Shown piece after piece: positions 34,547 through 43,293 of a stretch of 55,232 nucleotides of DNA (positions are counted from its first letter, which is position 1; every line of letters begins with the position of its first letter). The translations under genes were made by a program, and so were the position numbers. The DNA comes from Chromatiaceae bacterium (lineage in GTDB: Bacteria; Pseudomonadota; Gammaproteobacteria; Chromatiales; Chromatiaceae): positions 1 to 55,232 of the forward strand of contig JALOTB010000065.1 in NCBI GenBank assembly GCA_025458165.1. The letters run 5' to 3'. The notes beneath the pieces were generated by a model. The model did not search any database and was not told where the DNA came from. It worked only from the letters and a program-made list of their open reading frames with translations.

Positions 34547-35068
34547 TCACCAGGGCATGAACCAGTTCATGAAGTTCATCGGGCGACTGATACTGCGGTT
34601 CATGACCGCCATGTCGTCTCGCATGTGCGCGGTGGAGTAGGTCATCGCCTGGATCGCCTGATCGATGGTCTCCATGCTGGTCAGCATCGGCTCCAGGGTG
34701 CTCACGTCGCGCGACATCGACTCCACGCTCACGGCCATGGTACGGACGTTGGCGCTCATCTGACCGACGTTGTCGGAGATCGCCTGCATGTTGCTCGCCA
34801 GCACCGTCATATTGGAGTCGACGCTGATCGCGAGGTAGTGCACGTCCTTGGCGAGGCTGAACACCAGGTAGAAGCCGTAGGCAGCGAGGATGATGAAGGC
34901 AAACAACGAGGGATAAACGATCAGCTCCCAGCGCTTGGCGCTGGTCTCGAACGCCTGGGAAAGGCGATCGATCGCATAGGCGTTCATCTGCGCGCCGCTG
35001 CCTTCACGCCCCTCCAGGGGGCCTGGGGCCGGGGCGGGCGCACCCGGTGAATCGTGATTCTCCGCCAT
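34547..35068 (-). CDS. Membrane-anchored coiled-coil protein next to ParA
   Basis: A 173-residue protein with a proline-rich N terminus, one membrane segment (about residues 49-73, IVYPSLFAFIILAAYGFYLVF) and a long periplasmic helix made of hydrophobic heptads (SNMTVLASNMQAISDNVGQMSANVRTM and so on), ending in MNFMNWFMPW. The family is not known to me by name; the layout looks like a helical oligomer. It lies 124 bases downstream of the ParA gene on the same strand, and a functional pair is plausible. Confidence 0.6.
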   Translation of the reverse strand: MAENHDSPGAPAPAPGPLEGREGSGAQMNAYAIDRLSQAFETSAKRWELIVYPSLFAFIILAAYGFYLVFSLAKDVHYLAISVDSNMTVLASNMQAISDNVGQMSANVRTMAVSVESMSRDVSTLEPMLTSMETIDQAIQAMTYSTAHMRDDMAVMNRSISRPMNFMNWFMPW

Positions 35069-35192
35069 CGGTTCGCTGAGTGGTCGGTCTTATCGCGGAG
35101 CGAAATGATAAGTCATTAAAGGAACTTTTGCCATCCGAAGCCTCCTCTATCGCCGCGTCGCGAGTCGCTGGGCGGCGGCCCCAGGGGAGGTC

Positions 35193-35825
35193 TCAGCTCA
35201 CCAGATTCGGGTAGAGCGCCGCGGCGAGGGAAAAGAACTCCTTCGCCCCCTTGCCGCGCGGATCGAGCTCGAACACCGCAAGGCCCTCGCTGAAGGAGCG
35301 CCGGAACACGGTCCGCTGGGCCAGCCGCGGCTTGATGAACTTGATGCCAGGCAGGGACACCAAGGCAGCGGCGGCCTCGTTGGTCTCGCGCACCGCGTGA
35401 TGGGTGTCGCCCCGGTTGATGAAGCCGAGGATCTCGGGGCGTTTGTCGCGCTCGGTCGACTCGACCAGGTGGATGTACCTCTGGGTCGACCAGATGTCCG
35501 CCTGAGAGGGCGGCACCGGGACCACGACGCGGTCGCAAAGCTGAAGGGCGCGGCGCATGGAGTCCATGTCCGAGGTCCCGACGTCGATCAGGGTCTCCTG
35601 GGCACCCTTGAGGTGCTCGGGGGTGAGTGCGCTCTTATCACCGACGCGCAGCGGCGGATCGAAGCCCTCCTCCATACGGACGTCCACCACATCGGTCAGC
35701 GTCGCCTGGGGATCGGCATCGATCAGCTGCACCTTGACGTCGGCCATCGCGAGCCAAACCGCTAGGTTGAAGGTGACCGTGCTCTTTCCCGACCCACCTT
35801 TCAAGCTTCCAATGATGGTAACCAT
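35193..35825 (-). CDS. ParA/MinD family ATPase, orphan
   Basis: A 210-residue P-loop ATPase with the deviant Walker A KGGSGKST at residues 9-16, LIDADPQATLTD (switch/Walker A' region) and LIDVGTSD as Walker B-like strand. ParA-type proteins form ATP-dependent gradients or filaments to place plasmids, chemoreceptors, carboxysomes or other cargo. No ParB or centromere-like repeat is seen, so this is an orphan ParA with probable cargo encoded beside it, such as the membrane coiled-coil protein downstream. Confidence 0.85.
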   Translation of the reverse strand: MVTIIGSLKGGSGKSTVTFNLAVWLAMADVKVQLIDADPQATLTDVVDVRMEEGFDPPLRVGDKSALTPEHLKGAQETLIDVGTSDMDSMRRALQLCDRVVVPVPPSQADIWSTQRYIHLVESTERDKRPEILGFINRGDTHHAVRETNEAAAALVSLPGIKFIKPRLAQRTVFRRSFSEGLAVFELDPRGKGAKEFFSLAAALYPNLVS

Positions 35826-35893
35826 GCATGCATCCCGGGGCGTTTTGGCTCAAGCGACGTCGGCACCGATCCGGCCACCAAGGGCCTATCCCA

Positions 35894-36676
35894 TCAGCGC
35901 GGGGGCTGAGCCGGCACCCCTGCCGGCGCGGTGATCCGCTCGTATCCGGCGGGTATCGAGAACAGATGGTCACCCTGCTTGCCGACTCGGATACCCCTGA
36001 GCTCGCTCACGAAGCCCCCGGGGAACTCCTGTCGCACCGCGACCTTGAGCGCCGGGTCATACCACTGGAAGGTACTGGCCGGGGGGCTCCCCGGCTGGCT
36101 GACCGTTACCTCCCACTTCTCCGCGGGGCGCCCGTCGAGGGTCTCCGTGCCCACCAGCTTGAGCTCGGTGGATTGCCCGCCGGGCATCTCCTGGCGCAAG
36201 GGGACGCCGCGCTCCTTGTCGATCCATTGGGTGCTCGTCATCGTCTGACCCTGATGGGTGGCGACCATCTCCCACTTAACGGCCGGACGGCCGGCGACCG
36301 GCTCCTCGCCGACCTTGCGGCAGGTGACTCCTGGCATCCCGGCACAGGGATCGGCGCCCGGCGCGCTGGAGGGGCCTTGAGCCCCGCTCGGTCCACCGAG
36401 GGATCGTTCCATGTACTTCTGCTGCTCGGGGAAGAGGATCCATTCCACCCCGCGCGCCTCGTCGGTGATCCGCACCACCTGCTGACCCTGATGATCCATC
36501 TCGGTGCGCATGCGCGGGCCGCCGACATACATCTTGCCGGTCGAGACCGGACCCTCGGGTCCGCGCTGCACCATCTCGGCCGAGAATTCTTGACCGGCGA
36601 GATCGGCCCAAGCGCTGGCGGCTATGAGCAGCCCGGCGACCAGTACCGGGCCGGCAGGTGCGATTCGCAGCTTCAT
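35894..36676 (-). CDS. DUF4412 domain exported protein
   Basis: A 260-residue protein with a signal peptide (residues 1-24, cleavage after ASAWA) and a mature domain of alternating strands with EFSAEMVQRGPEG, RMRTEMDHQGQQVVRITDEARGVEWILFPEQQKYME, as in DUF4412 and related LolA-like lipid-binding folds. A cysteine-containing loop (DPCAGMPGVTCRKVGEE) splits it. Function unknown. AAGGAGG is located nine bases before the ATG at 36676; a second ATG at 36685 is too close to it. It lies between parA and the secreted hypothetical protein. Confidence 0.7.
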   Translation of the reverse strand: MKLRIAPAGPVLVAGLLIAASAWADLAGQEFSAEMVQRGPEGPVSTGKMYVGGPRMRTEMDHQGQQVVRITDEARGVEWILFPEQQKYMERSLGGPSGAQGPSSAPGADPCAGMPGVTCRKVGEEPVAGRPAVKWEMVATHQGQTMTSTQWIDKERGVPLRQEMPGGQSTELKLVGTETLDGRPAEKWEVTVSQPGSPPASTFQWYDPALKVAVRQEFPGGFVSELRGIRVGKQGDHLFSIPAGYERITAPAGVPAQPPR

Positions 36677-36718
36677 GGTTCGCATCCTCCTTCGACTGAG
36701 TGATTCAGGAGATCCGCA

Positions 36719-37354
36719 TCAGGGCCGATCTCCGTAATGGCGACCAAACCAGTTGTCCGGCTCATACCCCAAGGCGCGATCCCCGGATGTTGGGCCTCGC
36801 GGCTCCGATCGGCCCTGCGGATCGATCGCGGGCCCCGACCACCATTGACTCTCCCCGCGGATGCGGTCGCGCTCCACGTCCGTGAGCGGGCGGAAACGGT
36901 AGCCGTCACGCCCGGGAGCGAGCGCCCAGGTCGGAGTGCCTGCGGACTCGTCACCGCGAAAACGATACTCCGCCCCCCCATGAGGCGGAAGCTCCCAGGG
37001 TGGCCGGCCTGCCCCCGAATACGACCCCCTGTCGCGGTAGTCCGGCGGCCCACCACCACCCGGCTCCTGATAGCCAGGGTAGTCGGGCCCCGCGCTCGGC
37101 TCGCGCCACGGACGCGGGGGGGGCAGGTACGGCTCTGCGATCCGCCGATCCGCTCCGCGCCGCGCGGCGGCGAGCTCGTCGGCCGGGATATAGGGGTCGC
37201 CGAAGGAGTCGATGTACCTACCGCCGCCGTCCGATTCGTAAGGCGGCCGATCCGGGTACCAGCCCTCCGACCAGCCATCGCTCGCGCTCAGGCGTGACCC
37301 AGTCAGGGCCAAAGGTGCCAGGGCGAGCGTGAGCAGCAGCGCAGATCGCTTCAT
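36719..37354 (-). CDS. Secreted hypothetical protein rich in Pro, Tyr and Arg
   Basis: A 211-residue protein with a signal peptide (residues 1-24, ending RLSASD) followed by low-complexity sequence rich in proline, glycine, tyrosine, aspartate and arginine. A somewhat conserved core, YRFRPLTDVERDRI, is seen near residue 150. No family recognised. It lies downstream of the RND pump gene on the same strand, 114 bases away. It may be an envelope matrix or accessory protein of the efflux unit. Confidence 0.55.
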   Translation of the reverse strand: MKRSALLLTLALAPLALTGSRLSASDGWSEGWYPDRPPYESDGGGRYIDSFGDPYIPADELAAARRGADRRIAEPYLPPPRPWREPSAGPDYPGYQEPGGGGPPDYRDRGSYSGAGRPPWELPPHGGAEYRFRGDESAGTPTWALAPGRDGYRFRPLTDVERDRIRGESQWWSGPAIDPQGRSEPRGPTSGDRALGYEPDNWFGRHYGDRP

Positions 37355-37468
37355 GGATCACCTGCTCGGCCGCGGCAACGGCAGCGGCCAGGTCCATCGC
37401 CACCGCCCGGGCGGCGGCCGCTGTCCCCTCTTCCGGCGCACGGGGCCTTGATCAGCCCGTACCGGACC

Positions 37469-39172
37469 TCAGTCAAGCCCGGGGCCCTGGCCGCCATCGA
37501 TCTTGAGTCGGATCCCCCTGCGAGGCGCCTTCTTCTGAACAAGGGTCGCCTTGGCCGCCTCTTCCTTGACCTTCGGCGGACTCGGCACCTGCTGGCTACG
37601 CGCCGCCGGCTTGCTGGCCGGGGGCGATGCCGCAGGACCCGCACGGGGTGCCCCTTGAGGCACGTCAGCCTCGCTGACCTCACTCGTCGCGCGACGATCC
37701 TGCGGATCAATCTTGGCCGCGGCCGAGGAGGCAGCGGGGTCCGCGGATGCCGCGGACGCGGTCTCGACCGGAGCCGCTCTGGGCCCCGCGTCAGGAGAAG
37801 CCGCGGGTACCGGACGCGCCTCGGAAGGGGGCGCCGCGGCCGCGGCGGCGGTGGTCGCGCCGCCGGGCGCGGGCGTGGAGGGCGCTGCCGCAGGAGCGGC
37901 GGGCGCGACCGGGGTCCCTCCCCCTCCGCTCGTGGGCGAGCCGCCGGAGCCACCGGCGGGCCCTCCGCCACCGCTCGGTCGCGGCGGCGGGGCGGCGGTC
38001 TTCTTCTTACGCAGGCCCTTCAGGAGGTCGAAGAGCAGGAGGAAGATGCCGCGCACCAGGTAGAAGACCATGGTGAAGGCTTCCACCACCTTCCCCCAGA
38101 CACCGATCAGCCCGCCGCCTCTTGGGCGCTCGCGCCGCGCCTCCGCGCGCCCCGCCTCTTCCGTCGCACAGGGTACGTTAACACCAGCCGGGGCGGTGGC
38201 CACGGCGACCTCACACAGGTCCTTGCTCGCGGCGACACAGCCGAGCGGGATCACGACCAGGGTCAGGATGGTCGAGACCAGGACCCCTGAGGCCAGGGAG
38301 ATCGCCATCCCCTGGAAGATCGGATCGGTGAAGATCACGCTCGATCCGGCGACCAGCGCCAGGGCGGTGATCACGATGGGTCGAGTACGCGTCTTACAGG
38401 CGCGGATGACCGACTCGGCGACCGGGACGCCCTTCTGCACCTCGTGGATGGAGTAGTCAACCAGCAGGATCGAGTTGCGCACGATGATGCCGGCGAGCGC
38501 GATCCAGCCGATCATCGAGGTGGCGGTGAACTCACCCCCGAGGCCGAGGTTGAACATGATGAGGTGGGCGGGAATGATCCCGAGCAGCGTCAGCGGGATC
38601 GGCGCCATAATGACCAGCGGGATGCGGAAGTTGCCAAACTCCCAGACCACCAGGACGTAGATCAGCAGCAGCGCGACGACGAAGGCGGCGCCCATGTCGC
38701 GGAAGGTCTCGTAGGTGACCGTCCACTCGCCGGTCCACTCCCAGGCCGAATGCCGGTCGTTGGGCGGCGGCCCGATCCAGTACGACTTCGGCTCGACGCC
38801 GTCCGGGGCGCGATAGCCGCTCTCGTTCAACAGGTCCTGAATCTGCAGCATGGCGTAGACCGGGGCGGCGAGCCGGCCGCCGACGTCGGCGACCACGTAC
38901 TCCACGGCGCGCAGGTCCTTGCGGAAGATGATGTCCTCCTCCGCGACCCGCTGGAAGCTGCCCAGCTCGCGCAGCGGGATGGTGAACCCGGCGTTCGACT
39001 GGATCGGCAGATCGCCGAGACTCTCGATCTCCGAGCGTGCGGCCAGCGGCACCTGGATGACGATGTGGATCGGCTCGTGCCCCTTGCGCTGCTTCACGTC
39101 GCCGACGGGGGCGCCGCCGAGCGCCATGGCGAGGTTGCGGTTGATCGCATCGACCGTGATCCCGCGGCGCAC
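37469..39172 (-). pseudogene. RND efflux permease, C-terminal part after frameshift
   Basis: This frame encodes the second half of the RND permease: the second periplasmic loop (RRGITVDAINRNLAMALGGAPVGDVK), membrane helices 7-12 (FVVALLLIYVLVVWEFGNF, LLGIIPAHLIMFNL, IIVRNSILLVDYSIHE, PIVITALALVAGSSVIF), and then an unusual extension of about 230 residues rich in Pro, Ala, Gly and Ser beginning after LLFDLLKGLRKKK. The only start is an internal GTG with no ribosome-binding site. It continues the frame of the 39094-41409 part with a shift at about 39183-39195. Either a real inactivation or an assembly error explains it. Confidence 0.75.
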
Positions 39173-41409
39173 CGCCTTCTCCGGGCGAACTGACGGCGGA
39201 TCTCGGGACTCGGACCATAGACGTCGGCGACTACGGCCTGCAGCACTGGCGGCCCAGGCGGCATCTCCACCACCGCGATGCGCGCACCGGTGCCCTCGAT
39301 CAAGGGTTTCAAGATCTCGCGCGCCTCGATGGCGATCTCGTGGCTGGTGCGCTCGCGCTTACCCTTATGCAGGAGCTGGACCTGGAGCTCGCCCTGCCAG
39401 GGCTCGGAGCGCAGGTAGTAGTGGCGCACCATGCCGTTGAAGTCGAACGGCCGGGCGGTGCCCGCGTAGAGCTGGACCGCAGTCACCTCCGGAAGGGTGC
39501 GTAGCTTCTCGGCCATGCGGTGCGCGAGGTTGGCAGTCAATGGCAGGGCCGTCCCCTCGGGCATGTCCAGGACCACCGAGAACTCCGGCTTGTTGTCCAG
39601 CGGCAGCATCTTCACGGGGACCCACTGGAAGTAAAAGAAGCTCAGGGTGACCAGGAAGGTGCCCCAAAGTACCAGGCGGAAGGTGGTGCGCTTGGCCTTG
39701 CTCTCGATCAGCGGGGTGAGGATGTTGCGGAACAGCTTCTCGAGCTGCTCCGCCTCCTTGTGCTCGCGCTTCTCCGCCGTCTCCAGATAGTGCATCGAGG
39801 GCCGCAGCCACTTGGAGATGGCGAGGTAGGGCGTAAACACGAAGGCGGCGAACAGCGAGATGAACATCGCCGCCGAGCCCAGGGCCGGGATCGGCTCCAT
39901 ATACGGGCCCATCATGCCGCTGACGAAACCCATCGGCAGCAGTGCGGCGATGACGGTGAAGGTCGCGAGGATGGTCGGGTTCCCGACCTCACGTACCGCG
40001 TCGACTGCGGTGTCCTCGTCGGTGCGGCCCTCCTCCAGCCAGCGGCGGTAGATGTTCTCGACGACCACGATCGCGTCGTCGACCAGGATGCCGATCGAGA
40101 AGATGAGGGCGAAAAGACTGACCCGATCGATGGTGTACCCCCAGACCCAGGCGACGAAGATGGTCATCAAGAGCACCACCGGGATCACCAGCATGACGAC
40201 GATCGCCGGGCGGAGCGCCCGAAACGCCGCCCATACCAGGAGGAACACCCAGCCGGTGGCGATGAAGAGCTTGAAGATCAGCTCGCTGACCTTGTCGTTG
40301 GCGCTCTCGCCGTAGTTGCGGGTGATGCTGACCTCGACGTTCGCCGGGATGCGGTCGCCGCGCAGGTCCTCGATACGGTTGATGATCGCATTGGCCACGG
40401 TCACGCCGTTGGTCATCTCCTTCTTGGCGATCGCGATGGTCACCGCCGGCACGCCGTCGGCATTGACCCCTTCGGGCGCAGCCGGCCCGGAGTAATAGGC
40501 GACGAGCTGGGTCGCATCCTCGGGCCCCTGCAAGATGCGGGCGACATCGTGGACGTAGATGGGCACGTCGCGGTGGGTACCGACCACCAGCCGGCTGATG
40601 TCGTCCGGGCCGCGGAGAAAGGCCCCGGTGGTGACCGCGAGGCGCGCCCCGCTGGTCTCGACCCCACCGGCGGTGGTCTCGGCGTTCGCGGTCTGGATCG
40701 TCTGCGCGACCTGATCGAGGCTGATCTGGTAGCCGGACAGGCGCGCCGGGTATACGTCGACCGTCACCTGCTCGCGCCGACCGCCGACGATAAAGGCGTT
40801 GCCGGTGTCCTTGACCTCCTTGAGCGCCTGGAGCACGTCCTGGGCCAGCAGCCGGAGCTGCCCGTCGTCCACATCGGGCAGCCCGTCGCCGTCGAGGTCC
40901 TTGGCCCAGAGCGTCAGGGTGACGATGGGGACATCGTCAATGCCGACGCTCTTGACCAGCGGCGGCATGACCCCGGGCGGGATCTTGTCCATGTTCGAGG
41001 CGAGCTTGTCGTTCACCTTGACCAGCGACGGTCCCATCAACTGGCCGACCTCGAACTCGACGGTGACTATTCCCTGGTTGCGCTGCGAGGCGGAGTAGAC
41101 GTGCTTTACCCCCGGGATCTCGCTGATCATGCGCTCGAGCGGTTGGATGGCGTGACTTGAGACCTGCTCGGCCGAGGCCCCCGGGTACTGCACCATGATG
41201 TCGATCATGGGCACCGAGATCTGCGGGTCCTCCTGGCGCGGCGTCATCACCAGCCCGAGCAGGCCCATCAGGAGCATAGAGACATAGAACAGCGGCGAGA
41301 GCGGGGAGCGGATGAAGAACCTGGCCGTGCGCCCGGCGACGCCGAGGTTCTCGTCCGTCAGCCGCGAATCGTGACCGTTGTCGTTGGGCCGGGACTCGTC
41401 TTGGTTCAT
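39094..41409 (-). pseudogene. RND efflux permease (HAE1-type), N-terminal part before frameshift
   Basis: This frame encodes membrane helix 1 (about residues 40-57), the first large periplasmic domain, helices 2-6 and the start of the second periplasmic domain of an inner-membrane proton-driven efflux permease. Typical motifs include QYPGASAEQVSSHAIQPLERMISEIPGVKHVYS, ALIFSIGILVDDAIVVVENIYRRW, and MGPYMEPIPALGSAAMFISL. After EIRRQFA the frame diverges into non-family sequence (about 30 residues), while the expected continuation appears in another frame. About 30 residues of the family alignment also appear to be missing at the junction. It lies 70 bases downstream of the adaptor gene. Confidence 0.8.
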
Positions 41410-41479
41410 GACTTACCGCTCAGCGTGAGGGACGGCGCATCGGGTCAGACCCGACGCGCCTGAGGCTCGACAGGGGCAA

Positions 41480-42631
41480 TTAGCGTTCGGGGGCGGCCTG
41501 GGTGGCCCAGCCGGCAGCGAGACCCGGGGGCGGGTCGGCAAGGATGCGCTCGCCTGGGCGCAGGCCGCTCAGCACCGTGATCAGGCCGCCAGGGACCGGC
41601 TCCCCGACCCGGACGAGACGTAGCTGCGGGGTGCCGCGCTCGTCGAGGACGTAGACCGCCGGGAGGCTGCCGTTGTAGCGGATGGCCGAGGCCGGGATGA
41701 CCGGGTTGGCGCGCGCCGGGGCGGCGAAATCGGGGACCAGGACCTTGGCATACATGCCGGGCTCGGCAACCCCTTGGGGGAGATCGAACTTGACCTTGAC
41801 GGTGTGCCGCTGGGGATCGGCCATTGGGAAGATTTGCGCCACCCGCACCGGCACCCGCCGATTACCGACATCGATCTCGGCGTGAATCATCATCCCCTCC
41901 CTCAGCCCAGGGCGCAGCCGGGCGGGGACATCGACCTCGACCTGCAGGTACTCGACATCCGCGTAATTCAGCAGGGGCTGGCCAGGCTGGAGCGTATCCC
42001 CGATCTCGATGAACTTGCGCACGATCACCCCGTCGAACGGCGCGATGCTGCGCGCGTCGCGCAGCTTGGCGTCGAGCGCCTGCAGCTCGGCCTGGAGCTG
42101 TAGCATGGCGCTGCGGGCCTGCTCGATCTGCGTCCCGGAGGCATAGAGATCGGCGGAGAGCTCGGCCCCGGTCGAGCGCGAGCCGGTCACATTCTCCAGC
42201 GGCCGGGTGAACATCTGATCAAACAGATTGGGGATCGCCATGCCGCCGACCGGGGTGCGCGAGCGCGGCGCGAAGACCTCGCGCTGGTACTGCATGCTCG
42301 CGTTGCGCAGTTGCGCGTCGGCCGCGGACATCTGCGCGATCAGGGCACTGCGGTTGGCGAGCAGCTCGCGGTCATCGAGCGCGACCAACAGGTCGTCCTT
42401 CTTAAACCGGTCTCCTTCGATCCCGGCGAGGTACTTGACCCGCCCGGGGAGCTGAGCGGCGAGCGTGACCTCCTTATAGGGAATCACAGTGCCACCGACC
42501 GAGATGGTCGGCGCCCCCTCCGCCTCCTTCACCACGAACTCACCGCCACCCGGTACCGCGTAGGTGGCGCTTGCGACGCACAGCAGGCCAGCCGCCAGCA
42601 GCCCGCGTTGGATTGCGATTCGGAGAAGCAT
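41480..42631 (-). CDS. Efflux RND transporter periplasmic adaptor subunit (MFP/HlyD)
   Basis: A 383-residue membrane-fusion protein. A signal peptide occupies residues 1-25 (ends SATYA). Lipoyl-like halves flank an alpha-helical hairpin (VTLAAQLPGRVKYLAGIEGDRFKKDDLLVALD and IAPFDGVIVRKFIEIGDTLQPGQPLLNYADVE), followed by beta-barrel and membrane-proximal domains (VKVKFDLPQGVAEPGMYAKVLVPD). It links the RND permease to an outer-membrane channel, which is not encoded nearby. The ATG at 42631 follows AGGTGATT; an upstream extension of the frame is non-conserved. It is the first gene of the efflux operon. Confidence 0.88.
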   Translation of the reverse strand: MLLRIAIQRGLLAAGLLCVASATYAVPGGGEFVVKEAEGAPTISVGGTVIPYKEVTLAAQLPGRVKYLAGIEGDRFKKDDLLVALDDRELLANRSALIAQMSAADAQLRNASMQYQREVFAPRSRTPVGGMAIPNLFDQMFTRPLENVTGSRSTGAELSADLYASGTQIEQARSAMLQLQAELQALDAKLRDARSIAPFDGVIVRKFIEIGDTLQPGQPLLNYADVEYLQVEVDVPARLRPGLREGMMIHAEIDVGNRRVPVRVAQIFPMADPQRHTVKVKFDLPQGVAEPGMYAKVLVPDFAAPARANPVIPASAIRYNGSLPAVYVLDERGTPQLRLVRVGEPVPGGLITVLSGLRPGERILADPPPGLAAGWATQAAPER

Positions 42632-42782
42632 AATCACCTGACCTGTCAGTGTCTGTTTCGCGAAGCGACGGGTGGGGGTCGCCGCCCCTGAAATCGGACC
42701 GAGCCCAGGGACGGGCAGCGGTGCCAATCCTGGTCGGGCCGCGGGATCCTCGCACGGATCGCGGGGCCGCGAGCACCGGGCG

Positions 42783-42797
42783 ATAAGTTGTTCTTAT
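42783..42797. promoter_or_regulatory. Palindrome ATAAG-N5-CTTAT, possible operator of the efflux operon
   Basis: A perfect 5-bp inverted repeat with a five-base spacer lies 152 bases upstream of the adaptor start, in the only AT-rich part of the region. It could bind a dimeric repressor. No regulator gene is adjacent and no -35/-10 pair is certain, so this is tentative. Confidence 0.3.
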
Positions 42798-42913
42798 GCC
42801 TAGGTCCGCATGAGACGCGAGATTATCACCAACTCGCGCCGCGGATTCAACCAAGGGTTTCGATTAGTGTTGAAAAATCAGTCGTCTAATCTGGAGCGAC
42901 ACTTGCCTGTGTA

Positions 42914-42987
42914 GGGGGACGCAGAAGATTTCAGCGTCTCCCGTGCGGGGCAGGACGCCCGGCCAATCTCAGTCGCCCAAGCGACTG
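42914..42987 (+). other. Two stem-loops upstream of the dynamin-like gene
   Basis: The first, 42914-42942, pairs GGGGGACGC with GCGTCTCCC (with G-T pairs) and GAA with TTC around a GAT loop. The second, 42970-42987, pairs CAGTCGC with GCGACTG around CCAA. Neither is followed by a T run. They may be parts of a leader or a small RNA. Confidence 0.4.
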
Positions 42988-43293
42988 AAACGGAAGGAAG
43001 TCGTAAACCGCGCCTGCGACGTCGGTGCCATTTTTTGGCCGGGATGGCGAATCGATCAGCGTTCCCTTAAAGCGGACCACACGCCGGTGCGAGCGCGGCC
43101 CCCGGCGTCGGCGCCCAGCGGGCGCGCGATCCGCTCGCAGACTACCGCGCCCGCTAGCCGCGGTATACCATCCCGCCACACTGAGCCGGGCCGAGTCCGC
43201 GACCCGCTTGCACGCCGTCCAAGCCCAGGCAGTGGCCGGGCCTCGCCGCTTTTTGTGTGACGACCAGCCGGAACCCAAGGGGAGGAGAAACCG

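Larger units (their letters stand above)
42632..43293. other. 662-base non-coding stretch between efflux operon and dynamin-like gene
   Basis: No credible gene is seen. It holds the divergent promoters of the adaptor and dynamin genes, an ATAAG-N5-CTTAT palindrome at 42783-42797 and two stem-loops at 42914-42942 and 42970-42987. The reading frames found here have the composition of antisense shadows. Confidence 0.5.
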
